DNA of 64,000 nt from Chimaeribacter coloradensis (GTDB lineage Bacteria > Pseudomonadota > Gammaproteobacteria > Enterobacterales > Enterobacteriaceae), in contig NZ_PJZH01000006.1 in the NCBI RefSeq assembly GCF_002858715.1, positions 1 through 64,000 of the forward strand. The letters run 5' to 3'. A program made the position numbers and the translations under genes. A model generated the notes under the pieces. The model searched no databases. It saw only the letters and a list, made by a program, of their open reading frames with translations, and was not told where the DNA came from. This document shows positions 22,944 through 31,295 of this stretch, in pieces. Within the stretch, counting starts at the first letter, position 1. Every line of letters starts with the position of its first letter.

Positions 22944-25468
22944 TACCCACCGCAACCTACCGGATTCAGTTCCGCAACGGCATGACGTTCGACCGCGTCG
23001 CAAGCCTGGTGCCCTACCTGAAACGGCTCGGCATCAGCCACCTCTACGCCTCGCCGATCTTTACCGCCACCTCCGACTCCACCCACGGTTACGACGTCAC
23101 CGATGCCAATGAGATCGAGCCGTCAATCGGCGGCCGGGAAGGCTTTGACCGCATGGTCGCTGCGCTGAAAGCCGCCGGGCTGGGGCTGATCCTCGACATC
23201 GTGCCGAACCATATGGCCGCCTCGCTGGAGAATGCCTGGTGGCGCGACGTGATTGAGAACGGTGAACAGAGCCGCTACGCCCGGCATTTTGACATCGACT
23301 GGTCACGCCCGCTGACGCTGCCGTTTTTAGGCGACACCTTCGAGGCGGTGCTGGAGAACGGCGAGATCGCCGTCAAACCTGACCCCCAGAGCGGCAAACC
23401 GGCGTTCGCTTACTATGAGAGCTTCTACCCGCTCTGCCCGGCGAGCTGGGAAGGCCGCGAGCAGGAGGTGCTGGCCCTGACCGACAACACGCAGATCGCC
23501 GAGCTGCACGCGCGCCAGCCCTGGCGGCTGATGTCCTGGCGCGATGCGCCGCGTGATCTCTCCTACCGCCGCTTCTTTGAGATCACCGGTCTGGTGGGGG
23601 TGCGGGTCGAGGAGGATGCGGTCTTCGACGATACCCACCGGCTGATCCTGGCGCTGGTGCACTCAGGGGCGGTGGACGGGTTGCGGGTTGACCACGTGGA
23701 CGGCCTGGCTGACCCGAAAGCCTATCTGGAGCGGCTGCGCCGCGAGGTGGGGCCGGCGTGCTACCTCACCGTTGAGAAGATCCTCGGCGAAGGCGAGCAG
23801 ATCCCGGCAGACTGGCCGATCTCCGGCACCACCGGCTATGAATTTATGGCGTCGCTCTCCGATGCGCTGGTGGACGGCAGCAAGCTCACCGCCCTGCGCC
23901 ACGCCTACGACGATGTGGTCGGCAAGCCGGTGGATATGCGCGCCGAGCTGCGGTCGGCCAAACTGCTGATGGTCAACCGCAACTTTGAAGGGGAATTTAC
24001 CACCCTGCTGCGGATCGCCATGGGCATCGCCGCCACGACGCACGAGACGCTGGAGGAGCAGACCGTGCGCGTGGCCCTGCGCGAGCTGCTGATCGCCTTC
24101 CCGGTCTACCGCACCTACGGCACCGCCGACGGGCTGCCGCCGGAGGGCGTCGCCCTGCTGCACACACTGGCGGGTAAAGTCGAGGCCACGCCGCACGCGC
24201 CCGACCCGGCGGCGCTCGACTTTATTATCCGCCTGCTGACGGGTGAGATCTCTGGGGACGTCCTGGAACAGGCGATCACCTTCCGCACCCGCTTCCAGCA
24301 GCTCACCGGCCCGCTGATGGCGAAATCGGTCGAGGATACGCTGTTCTTCCGCCAGAACATGGAGCTGGCGCTGAACGAAGTGGGCGCAGAGCCGATCCCC
24401 GGTGACTTCTCGCTCCGGCGTTTCCACGCCGACATGAAAACGCGGCGCGAACAGCAGCCCGATGCGCTCTCCGGCACCTCCACCCATGACACCAAACGCG
24501 GCGAGGATGCCCGCGCCCGGCTCTACACGCTTACCGAAGCGCCGGATCGCTGGGCAGCGCACGTTGCCCGCTGGCGTGAGATGAACATCGGCCATGTCAA
24601 AGAGCTGGATGACGGCCCGGCACCTAAAGCGGCCGGCGCGTGGATGCTCTACCAGGCGCTGGCCGGGGTCTGGCCGGTGCGGCTGACCCCGGGGGACACG
24701 GCGGGCCTGCAGGCGCTGGAGACGCGCTTCCTGGCCTTTGTGGAGAAAGCGCTGCGTGAGGCGAAGCTGCGCACCGACTGGGCGGACAGTAACGACGCCT
24801 ACGAAGAGGCGATGCTCGGCTACGCCAGCCAGCTGCTTTCGCCGGAGAACCCGGCCTTCCTGCGGGATTTCGTCAGCACGCTGCAACCCTTTATCCGCGC
24901 CGGGCTGGTCAACAGCCTGACCCAGACGGTGGTGAAGCTGACGGCACCGGGCGTGCCGGACATTTACCAGGGCAGTGAGGCGCTGAACTTCAGCCTGGTT
25001 GACCCGGACAACCGGCGTGAGCCGGATTTCGCCGCGCTGGAGAAGATGCTGGAGGGGTATGACAACCCGGCACCGGCCGCGGAAGCGGACTGGCTGAGCG
25101 GCCGGGTGAACCAGCACGCCATCGCCAAAACCCTGCGTTTGCGTCAGGAAAAGCCGGTGCTGTTCCGCAAGGGGGACTACCTGCCGCTCAATGCCACCGG
25201 CACCTGGGCGCGGAACGTCATCGCCTATGCGCGCACCGAAGGCGACGACGCGCTGATCGTGCTGACCCCGCGCCTGATGCTCAACGCGCTGCAAAACCAG
25301 CCGCTGCCGCCGGCGCAACGCTTTGAAGAGACGGAAATCTTCCTGCCCGCCCGGCTCGCCAACCGCCGCTACCGCGACATCCTCAGCGGCGAGGAGATCG
25401 CCCTCACCGACCGCATCCCGCTGGGCGCGCTGGATTGCTGCTCCGCCGCGATCCTGATCGGGCTGTAA
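22940..25468 (+). CDS. treY: Maltooligosyl trehalose synthase TreY
   Basis: An 842-residue GH13 enzyme that converts the reducing end of maltodextrins to a trehalose unit. It starts PTATYRIQFRNGMTFDRVAS and has HLYASPIFTATSDSTHGYDV, the TreY hallmark. LILDIVPNHMA, VDGLRVDHVDGLADP (nucleophile Asp at about 252), LTVEKILGEGEQIP (acid/base Glu) and GTSTHDTKRGEDARAR follow. DIYQGSEALNFSLVDPDNRR is the C-terminal conserved block. The start overlaps the treZ stop. A strong terminator at 25478 ends the two-gene operon. Together with treZ it makes trehalose from glycogen or maltodextrin. Confidence 0.95.
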   Translation: MIPTATYRIQFRNGMTFDRVASLVPYLKRLGISHLYASPIFTATSDSTHGYDVTDANEIEPSIGGREGFDRMVAALKAAGLGLILDIVPNHMAASLENAWWRDVIENGEQSRYARHFDIDWSRPLTLPFLGDTFEAVLENGEIAVKPDPQSGKPAFAYYESFYPLCPASWEGREQEVLALTDNTQIAELHARQPWRLMSWRDAPRDLSYRRFFEITGLVGVRVEEDAVFDDTHRLILALVHSGAVDGLRVDHVDGLADPKAYLERLRREVGPACYLTVEKILGEGEQIPADWPISGTTGYEFMASLSDALVDGSKLTALRHAYDDVVGKPVDMRAELRSAKLLMVNRNFEGEFTTLLRIAMGIAATTHETLEEQTVRVALRELLIAFPVYRTYGTADGLPPEGVALLHTLAGKVEATPHAPDPAALDFIIRLLTGEISGDVLEQAITFRTRFQQLTGPLMAKSVEDTLFFRQNMELALNEVGAEPIPGDFSLRRFHADMKTRREQQPDALSGTSTHDTKRGEDARARLYTLTEAPDRWAAHVARWREMNIGHVKELDDGPAPKAAGAWMLYQALAGVWPVRLTPGDTAGLQALETRFLAFVEKALREAKLRTDWADSNDAYEEAMLGYASQLLSPENPAFLRDFVSTLQPFIRAGLVNSLTQTVVKLTAPGVPDIYQGSEALNFSLVDPDNRREPDFAALEKMLEGYDNPAPAAEADWLSGRVNQHAIAKTLRLRQEKPVLFRKGDYLPLNATGTWARNVIAYARTEGDDALIVLTPRLMLNALQNQPLPPAQRFEETEIFLPARLANRRYRDILSGEEIALTDRIPLGALDCCSAAILIGL

Positions 25469-25477
25469 AAAGTATCA

Positions 25478-25510
25478 GGGCTGAATGCGTGACGGCATTC
25501 AGCCCGTTTT
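25478..25510 (+). terminator. Rho-independent terminator of treZ-treY
   Basis: GGGCTGAATGC and GCATTCAGCCC form an 11-bp stem over a 6-nt loop and are followed by GTTTTA. Confidence 0.9.
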
Positions 25511-25539
25511 ATGGTAAGCCGGGATCCTTTTAATAACGC

Positions 25540-25947
25540 TTATTTAGGCTCAAAGTCCAAAAATACATTTTTCAATGTCTGCCACACCGCCGTGGAAGGA
25601 GGCGCAGGAATCTCCGCCTGTTGGACGGCCAGCAATGCAGCCTTACAGAGTTCAGCATCATTTTGCTCTGCATGGGCGTTTTCTACATAGGCGTTTGTTA
25701 CTTTTCCTTCCGGGGAGAGATTGATCCTGACGGTACAACGTTGGCCTTTATATTTTTTGGGGGAATAAAATTTATAGGCAACCGCTTTATAAATCTCCGC
25801 ACCATAACGCTCAATTTCCGGTGGTACCGCGGTCCGGTGTTCAACAGGGGTAGTTAACTGCTTTTGTGCAGATCGCGGGGGCGAACCTTGCAGGTTGCAG
25901 CCGGATAAGATCGTACAAGCCAGTACTGATAAGATGATAATTCTCAT
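25540..25947 (-). CDS. Lipoprotein with TolA C-terminal-like domain
   Basis: A 135-residue protein with the signal MRIIILSVLACTILSGC; the lipobox LSGC places lipidation on Cys17. From about residue 45 the mature part, VPPEIERYGAEIYKAVAYKF then CTVRINLSPEGKVTNAYVEN, ALLAVQQAEIPAPP and LDFEPK, matches the TolA/TonB C-terminal fold (energy-coupling proteins). TolA itself has a long helical spacer and no lipidation, so this is a small stand-alone relative. AAGGAG six bases before 25947 makes it the start over 25983. It is convergent with treY. The role is probably in envelope maintenance; phage or colicin interaction is unknown. Confidence 0.75.
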   Translation of the reverse strand: MRIIILSVLACTILSGCNLQGSPPRSAQKQLTTPVEHRTAVPPEIERYGAEIYKAVAYKFYSPKKYKGQRCTVRINLSPEGKVTNAYVENAHAEQNDAELCKAALLAVQQAEIPAPPSTAVWQTLKNVFLDFEPK

Positions 25948-26116
25948 GTAAAACTCCTTTTTCACCATCATGGTATTATCCATGAAAACAAGATGAAATG
26001 AGCACCAGAACCGTTTTATTTCTGATTTCTTATCTCTGATTTTTTTACCTTTCTTATTCTCACCCGAGCGGGCATTCTCTAAGCTGGGCTGACGACTTCA
26101 CAAAAGGGCACGCGCG

Positions 26117-26416
26117 ATGAAAGAGAAAAAGATGATTTCGATCGATCAGTTTACGGCTGATGAGCGGCTGGCGGTGGAGGAGAGGGTGAAAGAGCTGACG
26201 CAAAAGCATCTGCTGCGTACCGGGCACGCCCCGGACAGCAAGAAAGAGAAAGGGCTTATCGCCGAGGCGCGGGAAACGGTCATGGCCGAGAAGCAGGCGA
26301 AAGAGAAAGCCAACGCGGCGAAAAAGCCGGTACGCAAGAAAAAACCTTCGGCACTGACGGCCAGCGAAGTCGGTGATTTTAACTGGTCAGCGTCGGTGGT
26401 GCGCGGCAGGCGTTAA
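26117..26416 (+). CDS. Small basic Lys-rich hypothetical protein (99 aa)
   Basis: A 99-residue, highly charged protein. Residues 40-75 are a run of Lys/Ala/Glu with alpha-helical character, ending in the basic patch KKPVRKKKP, then a short tail with FNWSASVVRGRR. No membrane segment or known domain. The composition suggests nucleic-acid or ribosome binding, but that is only inferred. AAAAGGGCACG precedes the ATG at 26117. The family is not recognised. Confidence 0.65.
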   Translation: MKEKKMISIDQFTADERLAVEERVKELTQKHLLRTGHAPDSKKEKGLIAEARETVMAEKQAKEKANAAKKPVRKKKPSALTASEVGDFNWSASVVRGRR

Positions 26417-26429
26417 GAAAAACACCAGC

Positions 26430-26449
26430 AAGCCCGGCGAACCGGGCTT
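26430..26449. terminator. Hairpin between convergent small genes
   Basis: AAGCCCGG/CCGGGCTT, 8-bp stem with 4-nt loop. On the minus strand a T-rich stretch follows after several bases. It probably serves the convergent genes at 26117 and 26461. Confidence 0.6.
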
Positions 26450-26460
26450 ACCGGGAAGAC

Positions 26461-26760
26461 TCAGGCTTTGCCGCCGGCCAGCGGTGACAGCACCATGACC
26501 TCGGAGCTGGTCAGGTGTTGCGGCAGTGCCTCAAACAGTGCCGTGATGTGCGGCGCTTCCAGGTGTTTTTGCAGCAGCTCGCGGCTGGCCCACTCTTCTG
26601 TCCAGACAAAGCGGCGCGGGTTTTCGGTGTCGCGGTTCAGCTGATAAGTGATGCACCCCTCTTCAGCCAGCGTGGTTTCAATCACGCTGCGGAACAGCGC
26701 CTCGACTGTCTCTTCTGCGCCAACGTTGACTTCAAAAATGGCAACAACCGGTACTGTCAT
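26461..26760 (-). CDS. Antibiotic biosynthesis monooxygenase (ABM/YgiN-like)
   Basis: A 99-residue dimeric alpha+beta ABM-fold protein: VVAIFEVNVGAEETVEALF, EEGCITYQLNRD, RRFVWTEEWASRELLQKHLE and PHITALFEALP. Relatives are quinol monooxygenases (YgiN) and small stress or quinone-handling proteins. AGAGGAGAATCCC precedes ATG 26760. It is a single gene with about 110 bp to the next gene; the substrate is not known. Confidence 0.85.
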   Translation of the reverse strand: MTVPVVAIFEVNVGAEETVEALFRSVIETTLAEEGCITYQLNRDTENPRRFVWTEEWASRELLQKHLEAPHITALFEALPQHLTSSEVMVLSPLAGGKA

Positions 26761-26870
26761 GGGATTCTCCTCTGGTTAACAAATCGTCCAAAATCAATAA
26801 CAACACCCCTACAGTAAAGCAGCATCTTGCCGTTGCTGCTTATCTTATTGAGCTTGCAGGCGTGACGGCG

Positions 26871-27572
26871 TCACGCATCGGGCTGCGCAAAGCCGATCAG
26901 CTGTTTTTCCACCACCGCGCCGGGCATCATCTGCTGCAGCCCGGTGACAAGCATCCCGCCCGCCGCCTGCAACGCCTCCAGCGGCATCTCCGGCAGGCTC
27001 TCCAGGATAAACCACATCCGGGTGGCCTCTGCACCCAGCCGGGTGCGCACGCCCTGCCGCCAGTTCCAGCGGCGGCAGGTGACGCCGGTGTCATCCCGCC
27101 AGATCACCTCGCCCGGTTCCGGGGATTCATGGGCAGGCGAGCCCTCTTTTATAGTGTCAAAAAGCTCGGTGCCGTCGGCCACCGTCAGGCGCGGTGCGCC
27201 GTGGTAGGCCGCGATGTTCTCCCCGCCCACCGGGATCGCATAACGGATGCTCACGGCGTTGTAGAGATCGACCACCGGGTCGATGCCCGGCAGCGTGCCG
27301 TCACGCTGTACGCGTTTGCGCAGCGCCTCTGCGGAACAGGGGGTGCGTTTCGGCTTTGCGCCAAAACGCGTGAAGACGACCGCCCAGGCAGCGAGATGCG
27401 CGTCAGCCCAGGGCGCGTCCCCGGCGGCGACCGACACGCAAGCTTCCGCCAGCGCAGCCTCCGCGATATGCGGGTGCAGCAGGGGCGCGGCCTCAACGGT
27501 GATGCTCAGGGCGCGGAAACCGGGCGCGATACCGGCCAGGACGGGATCGATTGACGGTTGGACAGTAAACAT
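26871..27572 (-). CDS. B3/B4 domain-containing protein
   Basis: A 233-residue stand-alone B3/B4 domain, the fold used for editing in the PheRS beta chain. AAWAVVFTRFGAKPKRTPCS, LYNAVSIRYAIPVGGENI and GEVIWRDDTGVTCRRWNW fit the free-standing family, in which the conserved Arg/Asn residues line a putative ligand pocket. Some homologues act in D-amino acid or aminoacyl-tRNA quality control, but this is not established for this subgroup. AGGATTATCCG precedes the ATG. It is divergent from the XRE-cupin regulator with 43 bp between start codons, so it is almost certainly that regulator's target. Confidence 0.8.
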   Translation of the reverse strand: MFTVQPSIDPVLAGIAPGFRALSITVEAAPLLHPHIAEAALAEACVSVAAGDAPWADAHLAAWAVVFTRFGAKPKRTPCSAEALRKRVQRDGTLPGIDPVVDLYNAVSIRYAIPVGGENIAAYHGAPRLTVADGTELFDTIKEGSPAHESPEPGEVIWRDDTGVTCRRWNWRQGVRTRLGAEATRMWFILESLPEMPLEALQAAGGMLVTGLQQMMPGAVVEKQLIGFAQPDA

Positions 27573-27615
27573 CGGATAATCCTGTAGTGACTAATTTATT
27601 ATATGATAATGACCG

Positions 27616-28218
27616 ATGACCGAAAAAGTCAATAAAACGACCGGGCCGGGTGCCGACGTGCAGCAGGTCAGTGAGGCGGTATCGCGCCGCTTAAAAACCC
27701 ACCGGAAAAGCCGCAAACTCTCGCTGGATGAGCTGTCACGCCGGGCCGGGGTCAGTAAAGGGATGCTGGTGGAGATCGAAAAAGGCAGCGCCAACCCCAG
27801 CATCGCCATCTTGTGCAAACTGGCGGCGGCCCTTGGCCTGTCGGTGGCGGAGATTGTGGACGTCGCAGATACCCCGGCAGCGCACCTGATCACACCGGAG
27901 GAGATGCCGGTACTGTGGCACGGCGAGGCCGGGGGCAGCGCGCGCCTGCTGGCGGGTACCCAGGGGCCGGACATGATCGAGCTATGGCGCTGGGAGATGT
28001 TCCCCGGCGAGCGCTTTGCCTCCCCCGGCCACCCGGCCGGGACGGTGGAGCTGTTCCACGTGGAACAGGGCACGCTGGCGCTGCAGGTGGGCGAGAGCCG
28101 GCTCCTGATCACCGCCGGGTGCGCCGCGGTGGCGAAAACCGACTGCCCCCATCAGTACGCCAGCCACGGCGACCAGCCGCTGCGGTTTACCATGAGCGTG
28201 ACCGAACGGCACACGTGA
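27616..28218 (+). CDS. XRE-family regulator with C-terminal cupin sensor
   Basis: A 200-residue regulator. The N-terminal HTH_3 reads LSLDELSRRAGVSKGMLVEI with the recognition helix around SKGMLVEIEKGSANPS. The C-terminal half is a cupin (GTVELFHVEQGTLALQVG then CPHQYASHG) for small-ligand sensing, the PuuR/SutR type. No clear ribosome site precedes ATG 27616, and the gene sits 43 bp from the divergent B3/B4 gene, so translation may be leaderless or weakly initiated. It probably controls the B3/B4 gene and itself. The ligand may be an amino acid or small metabolite. Confidence 0.85.
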   Translation: MTEKVNKTTGPGADVQQVSEAVSRRLKTHRKSRKLSLDELSRRAGVSKGMLVEIEKGSANPSIAILCKLAAALGLSVAEIVDVADTPAAHLITPEEMPVLWHGEAGGSARLLAGTQGPDMIELWRWEMFPGERFASPGHPAGTVELFHVEQGTLALQVGESRLLITAGCAAVAKTDCPHQYASHGDQPLRFTMSVTERHT

Positions 28219-28282
28219 CGGGGGAAAGGGTCAGATAAGGGCGGGAAGCGCCTGACGCACCGGCCGGTGCGTCAGGGAAAAG

Positions 28283-29041
28283 TCACAGGAAGTGGATATG
28301 CTTTTTCCCGTGATAGGGAGAGGTCTCGATCCGCGTCTCTACCTTAAACACATCCGCCAGCAGCGTTTCGGTCAGCACCGCCTCAGGCGTGCCCCGCGCC
28401 ACGATGCGGCCGTGCTGCATCACCACCAGGGTGTCACAGAACATCGCCGCATGGTTCAGGTCGTGGATGGCCACGATGCTGGTCACCGGCAGGGTGCTGA
28501 TCAGGCGCATCAGCTGGATTTGGTGGTGGATATCCAGGTGGTTGGTCGGCTCATCAAGCAAAATCTCCTGCGGTGACTGTGCCAGCGCCCGGGCGATGTG
28601 CACCCGCTGGCGCTCCCCGCCGGAGAGGCTTTGCCAGCCCTGCCCGCGCCGGTCAGCCATCTCCACCCGCGCCAGCGCCTCACTGACAATGCGGTCATCC
28701 GCCGTGGTCCAGGAGGAAAACGGTGAATGGTGCGGCGTCCGGCCCAGTTTCACCACATCCTCCACCCGGATGTTGGCGTCCGTGGCACCGTGTTGCTCAA
28801 CAAACGCCACGCGCCGGGCAACCCGTTTCTTGCCCATCGCGGCGATCTCTGCGCCGTCCAGCAGCACCTGGCCATGATCCGGGCGGCGCAGGCCCGCCAG
28901 AATACGCAGCAGGGAGGATTTCCCCGATCCATTCGGCCCAAGCAGGCCAAGGGTTTCGCCCTGGGCCACCTCGAGCGACACATCGTCAACAATCACTTTT
29001 TTGCCGATCCGCCAGGTGATGTTTTTGGCACTGAGGGTCAT
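28283..29041 (-). CDS. Iron/haem/siderophore ABC importer, ATPase
   Basis: A 252-residue FecE/BtuD/HmuV-type ABC ATPase. Walker A GPNGSGKSS (about 36-44), Q-loop VEQHG, signature LSGGERQRVHIARALAQ, Walker B ILLDEPTNHLD and the switch His in AIHDLNHAAMF. It overlaps the permease gene by 4 bp (ATGA). It powers import through the permease encoded upstream. It is the third gene of a leftward SBP-permease-ATPase operon under a Fur-box-like site at 31207. Confidence 0.93.
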   Translation of the reverse strand: MTLSAKNITWRIGKKVIVDDVSLEVAQGETLGLLGPNGSGKSSLLRILAGLRRPDHGQVLLDGAEIAAMGKKRVARRVAFVEQHGATDANIRVEDVVKLGRTPHHSPFSSWTTADDRIVSEALARVEMADRRGQGWQSLSGGERQRVHIARALAQSPQEILLDEPTNHLDIHHQIQLMRLISTLPVTSIVAIHDLNHAAMFCDTLVVMQHGRIVARGTPEAVLTETLLADVFKVETRIETSPYHGKKHIHFL

Positions 29042-30075
29042 GCGCTTCTCCTGGCACGGTAGAGGATTACGGCGAAAAACGGCACGCCCACCAGGGAGGT
29101 GACCACGCCGACCGGCAGGGTCTGCGGGGCGATCGCCGTGCGGGAGACGATGTCAGCCAGCATCATAAACAGCGCGCCCGCCACCGCACTCGCCAGCAGC
29201 AACGGGCGGTGCAGCGGGCCGAAAAAGTAGCGCATCACGTGCGGCACCACCAGCCCGACAAAGCCGATAGAGCCGGCCATGCTGACGATGGTCGCCGCCA
29301 TCAGGGCGGTGATGGAAAAGAGGATCAGGCGGATCGGCCCCACCGGGATCCCCAGCGAGGCGGCGGCGTCCTCACCAAAGGTGAAGGCATCCAGCGCTTT
29401 GGCATACCAGAGGCAGACCGCCAGCCCCAGCAACACCACCGTCAGCACCAGGCTGAATTCCGGCCAGCGCACGCCGCTGAAACTGCCCAGCAGCCAGAAC
29501 ATCACGTCCCTGGCCTGCTGCGCATTGGCCGAGGTGCTGATGATATAGGCGGTGACGGCGTTAAACAGCTGGGACGCGGCCACACCGGCCAGAATGGTGC
29601 GCTCACTGCCGCCCCGTGCGCCGTTGGTCAGCAGTGCCACAAACACAAAGGCCGCAAAGGCCCCGGTAAAAGCCCCGGCAGAGAGCGACACCGCCCCGGT
29701 GCCCAGCCCCAGCACCACCACGGAGACGGCCCCGGCCGACGCGCCCGCCGACACCCCAAGCACATAAGGCTCGGCGAGGGCGTTTTTCAGCAGGCATTGC
29801 AGCACCACGCCACAGAGGGCCAGCCCGGCCCCGCTGCAGGCGGCCACCAGGGCGCGGCTCAGGCGGAAGTCCCAGATCACCGTTTCATGGATGCGGTTAA
29901 CCGGCACGGCGCTCAGCCCCAGCTTGTTGCTGATGGAATCGAACGTGGTCTGTAGCGGGATCGGCAATTCGCCGACCCCCACCGCCACACCGACCATCAG
30001 CACCAGCAGCGCCAGGGCCGCCAGTGACAGCGTTGCCCGTTTAAACAGGCGGGGGGGTAAATACACTGTCGACAT
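29038..30075 (-). CDS. Iron/haem/siderophore ABC importer, FecCD-family permease
   Basis: A 345-residue inner-membrane permease of the BtuC/FecCD type with about 10 TM helices. The conserved blocks are WDFRLSRALVAACSGAGLAL, QCLLKNALAEPYVLGVSAGA, SLGIPVGPIRLILF (the coupling region for the ATPase) and GSIGFVGLVVPHVMRYFFGP followed by HRP. It overlaps the SBP gene by 1 bp (TGATG) and the ATPase gene by 4 bp, so all three are translationally coupled. It forms a homodimer in the complex. Confidence 0.93.
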   Translation of the reverse strand: MSTVYLPPRLFKRATLSLAALALLVLMVGVAVGVGELPIPLQTTFDSISNKLGLSAVPVNRIHETVIWDFRLSRALVAACSGAGLALCGVVLQCLLKNALAEPYVLGVSAGASAGAVSVVVLGLGTGAVSLSAGAFTGAFAAFVFVALLTNGARGGSERTILAGVAASQLFNAVTAYIISTSANAQQARDVMFWLLGSFSGVRWPEFSLVLTVVLLGLAVCLWYAKALDAFTFGEDAAASLGIPVGPIRLILFSITALMAATIVSMAGSIGFVGLVVPHVMRYFFGPLHRPLLLASAVAGALFMMLADIVSRTAIAPQTLPVGVVTSLVGVPFFAVILYRARRSA

Positions 30076-31082
30076 CAGTTAAGCCCTGACTTTTCCAGCT
30101 GCGCGGCCACCTGCTCTGCACCGCGAAGGGTGCGGATCGTGGGGTTCATCGCCTGCCCGTCCATGACAAAAATGTGCCCTTTTTTCACCGCCTCAAGCTG
30201 GCTGACCGCAGGGTCGCTTTTCAGGAATTTTACTTTCTCGTCGGCCTTGTCCAGCGCCCAGCGGTTGCGATCGAGGCTGGCGACCACAATCACATCCGGG
30301 TTGGCGGCGATAATGCTCTCCCAGCTTACGGTCGGCCACTCGGTGGCGGAGGTGATGGCGTTATGCCCGCCAAGCACATTGGCGATAAACCCGGAGGCGC
30401 TGTTTTTCCCGCCGACATAGGCGTCAGACGAGGGCGACGCGCTGGAGAACCAGAACAAAAACGACGGGTTTCCCTGCGCACCGGCGAATTTTTTCCTCAG
30501 GGCCGCCTCACGCTGTCTGAAGTTTTCAATCAGCGCCTCACCGCGCGCCTGCACATCGAAGATCGCCGCCATGTCCGCGATCTCTTCATACAGCAGTGAC
30601 ATGTCCCAGAGCTGGCCGCGGCTGCCATAGATGTCGCCGGTATCTTTTTTCGTGGCGCACATGCCGGGCGAGAGGTAGCTGTTCACCCCCAGCGAGGTGA
30701 AATCCTCCCGTTTTGCCACTTTGCTGTCCGGCCCCAGCAGCAACGGGAGCTGGGCCGCCACGAAATCGGGGTTGGTCGCCAGGATCGACTCCAGCGTCGG
30801 GATCTCCACCGTCAGCAGTTTGACCCGGGCGTTCTGGCCGGCCAGTTCCGGCAGCACGTGGGTTGGCCAGAAGGCGGTGGCGGCCAGCTTATCCTCCAGG
30901 CCCAGCAGCAGCATGATTTCCGCGGTGTTCTGCCCCAATGCCACGGCACGCTGGGGCGGCTGGGTAAAGGTCATGGTGTAGCCGCAGTTTTTCAGCGTCA
31001 GCGGATAGGTGGTGGCGGAAACGGGGTTGGCAAAACACAGCGCGACACAACACAGGGTAAAAAGGGTTTTCAGCGTTTTCAT
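30075..31082 (-). CDS. Iron/haem/siderophore ABC importer, periplasmic binding protein
   Basis: A 335-residue class-III solute-binding protein. The signal peptide is MKTLKTLFTLCCVALCFANP followed by VSATTYP. PPQRAVALGQNTAEIMLLLG and WESIIAANPDVIVVASLD are the lobe motifs of FepB/FhuD/BtuF proteins. Two Cys in the mature domain could form a disulfide. No lipobox. The cargo may be a ferric siderophore, haem or cobalamin; the Fur-type site upstream favours iron. No TonB-dependent receptor gene is in the window, so the receptor must be elsewhere or the system uses a xenosiderophore. Confidence 0.9.
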   Translation of the reverse strand: MKTLKTLFTLCCVALCFANPVSATTYPLTLKNCGYTMTFTQPPQRAVALGQNTAEIMLLLGLEDKLAATAFWPTHVLPELAGQNARVKLLTVEIPTLESILATNPDFVAAQLPLLLGPDSKVAKREDFTSLGVNSYLSPGMCATKKDTGDIYGSRGQLWDMSLLYEEIADMAAIFDVQARGEALIENFRQREAALRKKFAGAQGNPSFLFWFSSASPSSDAYVGGKNSASGFIANVLGGHNAITSATEWPTVSWESIIAANPDVIVVASLDRNRWALDKADEKVKFLKSDPAVSQLEAVKKGHIFVMDGQAMNPTIRTLRGAEQVAAQLEKSGLN

Positions 31083-31206
31083 CGATACGGTCTGTTTGCA
31101 GCCTCAGAGGGGCAGATGGCGGGAAGGGAATTTTCATCGCGCCCCCTCTCCTGCCTCCTGCCCGGGCAAAGGCTGACGAGCGCAAAGAAACAGAATCCGA
31201 GAGGAT

Positions 31207-31225
31207 GTAAATGAAAATCATTATT
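31207..31225. promoter_or_regulatory. Fur-box-like site upstream of the ABC importer operon
   Basis: ATGAAAATCATTAT at 31211-31224 matches the core of the Fur consensus (ATGATAATCATTAT) at 13 of 14 positions; over the full 19-bp consensus 15 match. It lies about 125-140 bp upstream of the binding-protein start at 31082, on the promoter side. Confidence 0.75.
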
Positions 31226-31295
31226 ATCGCTCAGTTTTATACGTTTCTGTTACAGGCTTGTCAATCAGCGTGATAGTTTACTGCCGGTCACCTTT

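Noticed and set aside
23663-25318. A 551-codon leftward open frame inside treY
   Set aside because: It is an antisense shadow in GC-rich DNA, with Arg/His/Gln-rich composition and no motif; treY is fully supported on the other strand.
25478-25510. Possible small RNA after treY
   Set aside because: The stem and T-run are explained as the treY terminator.
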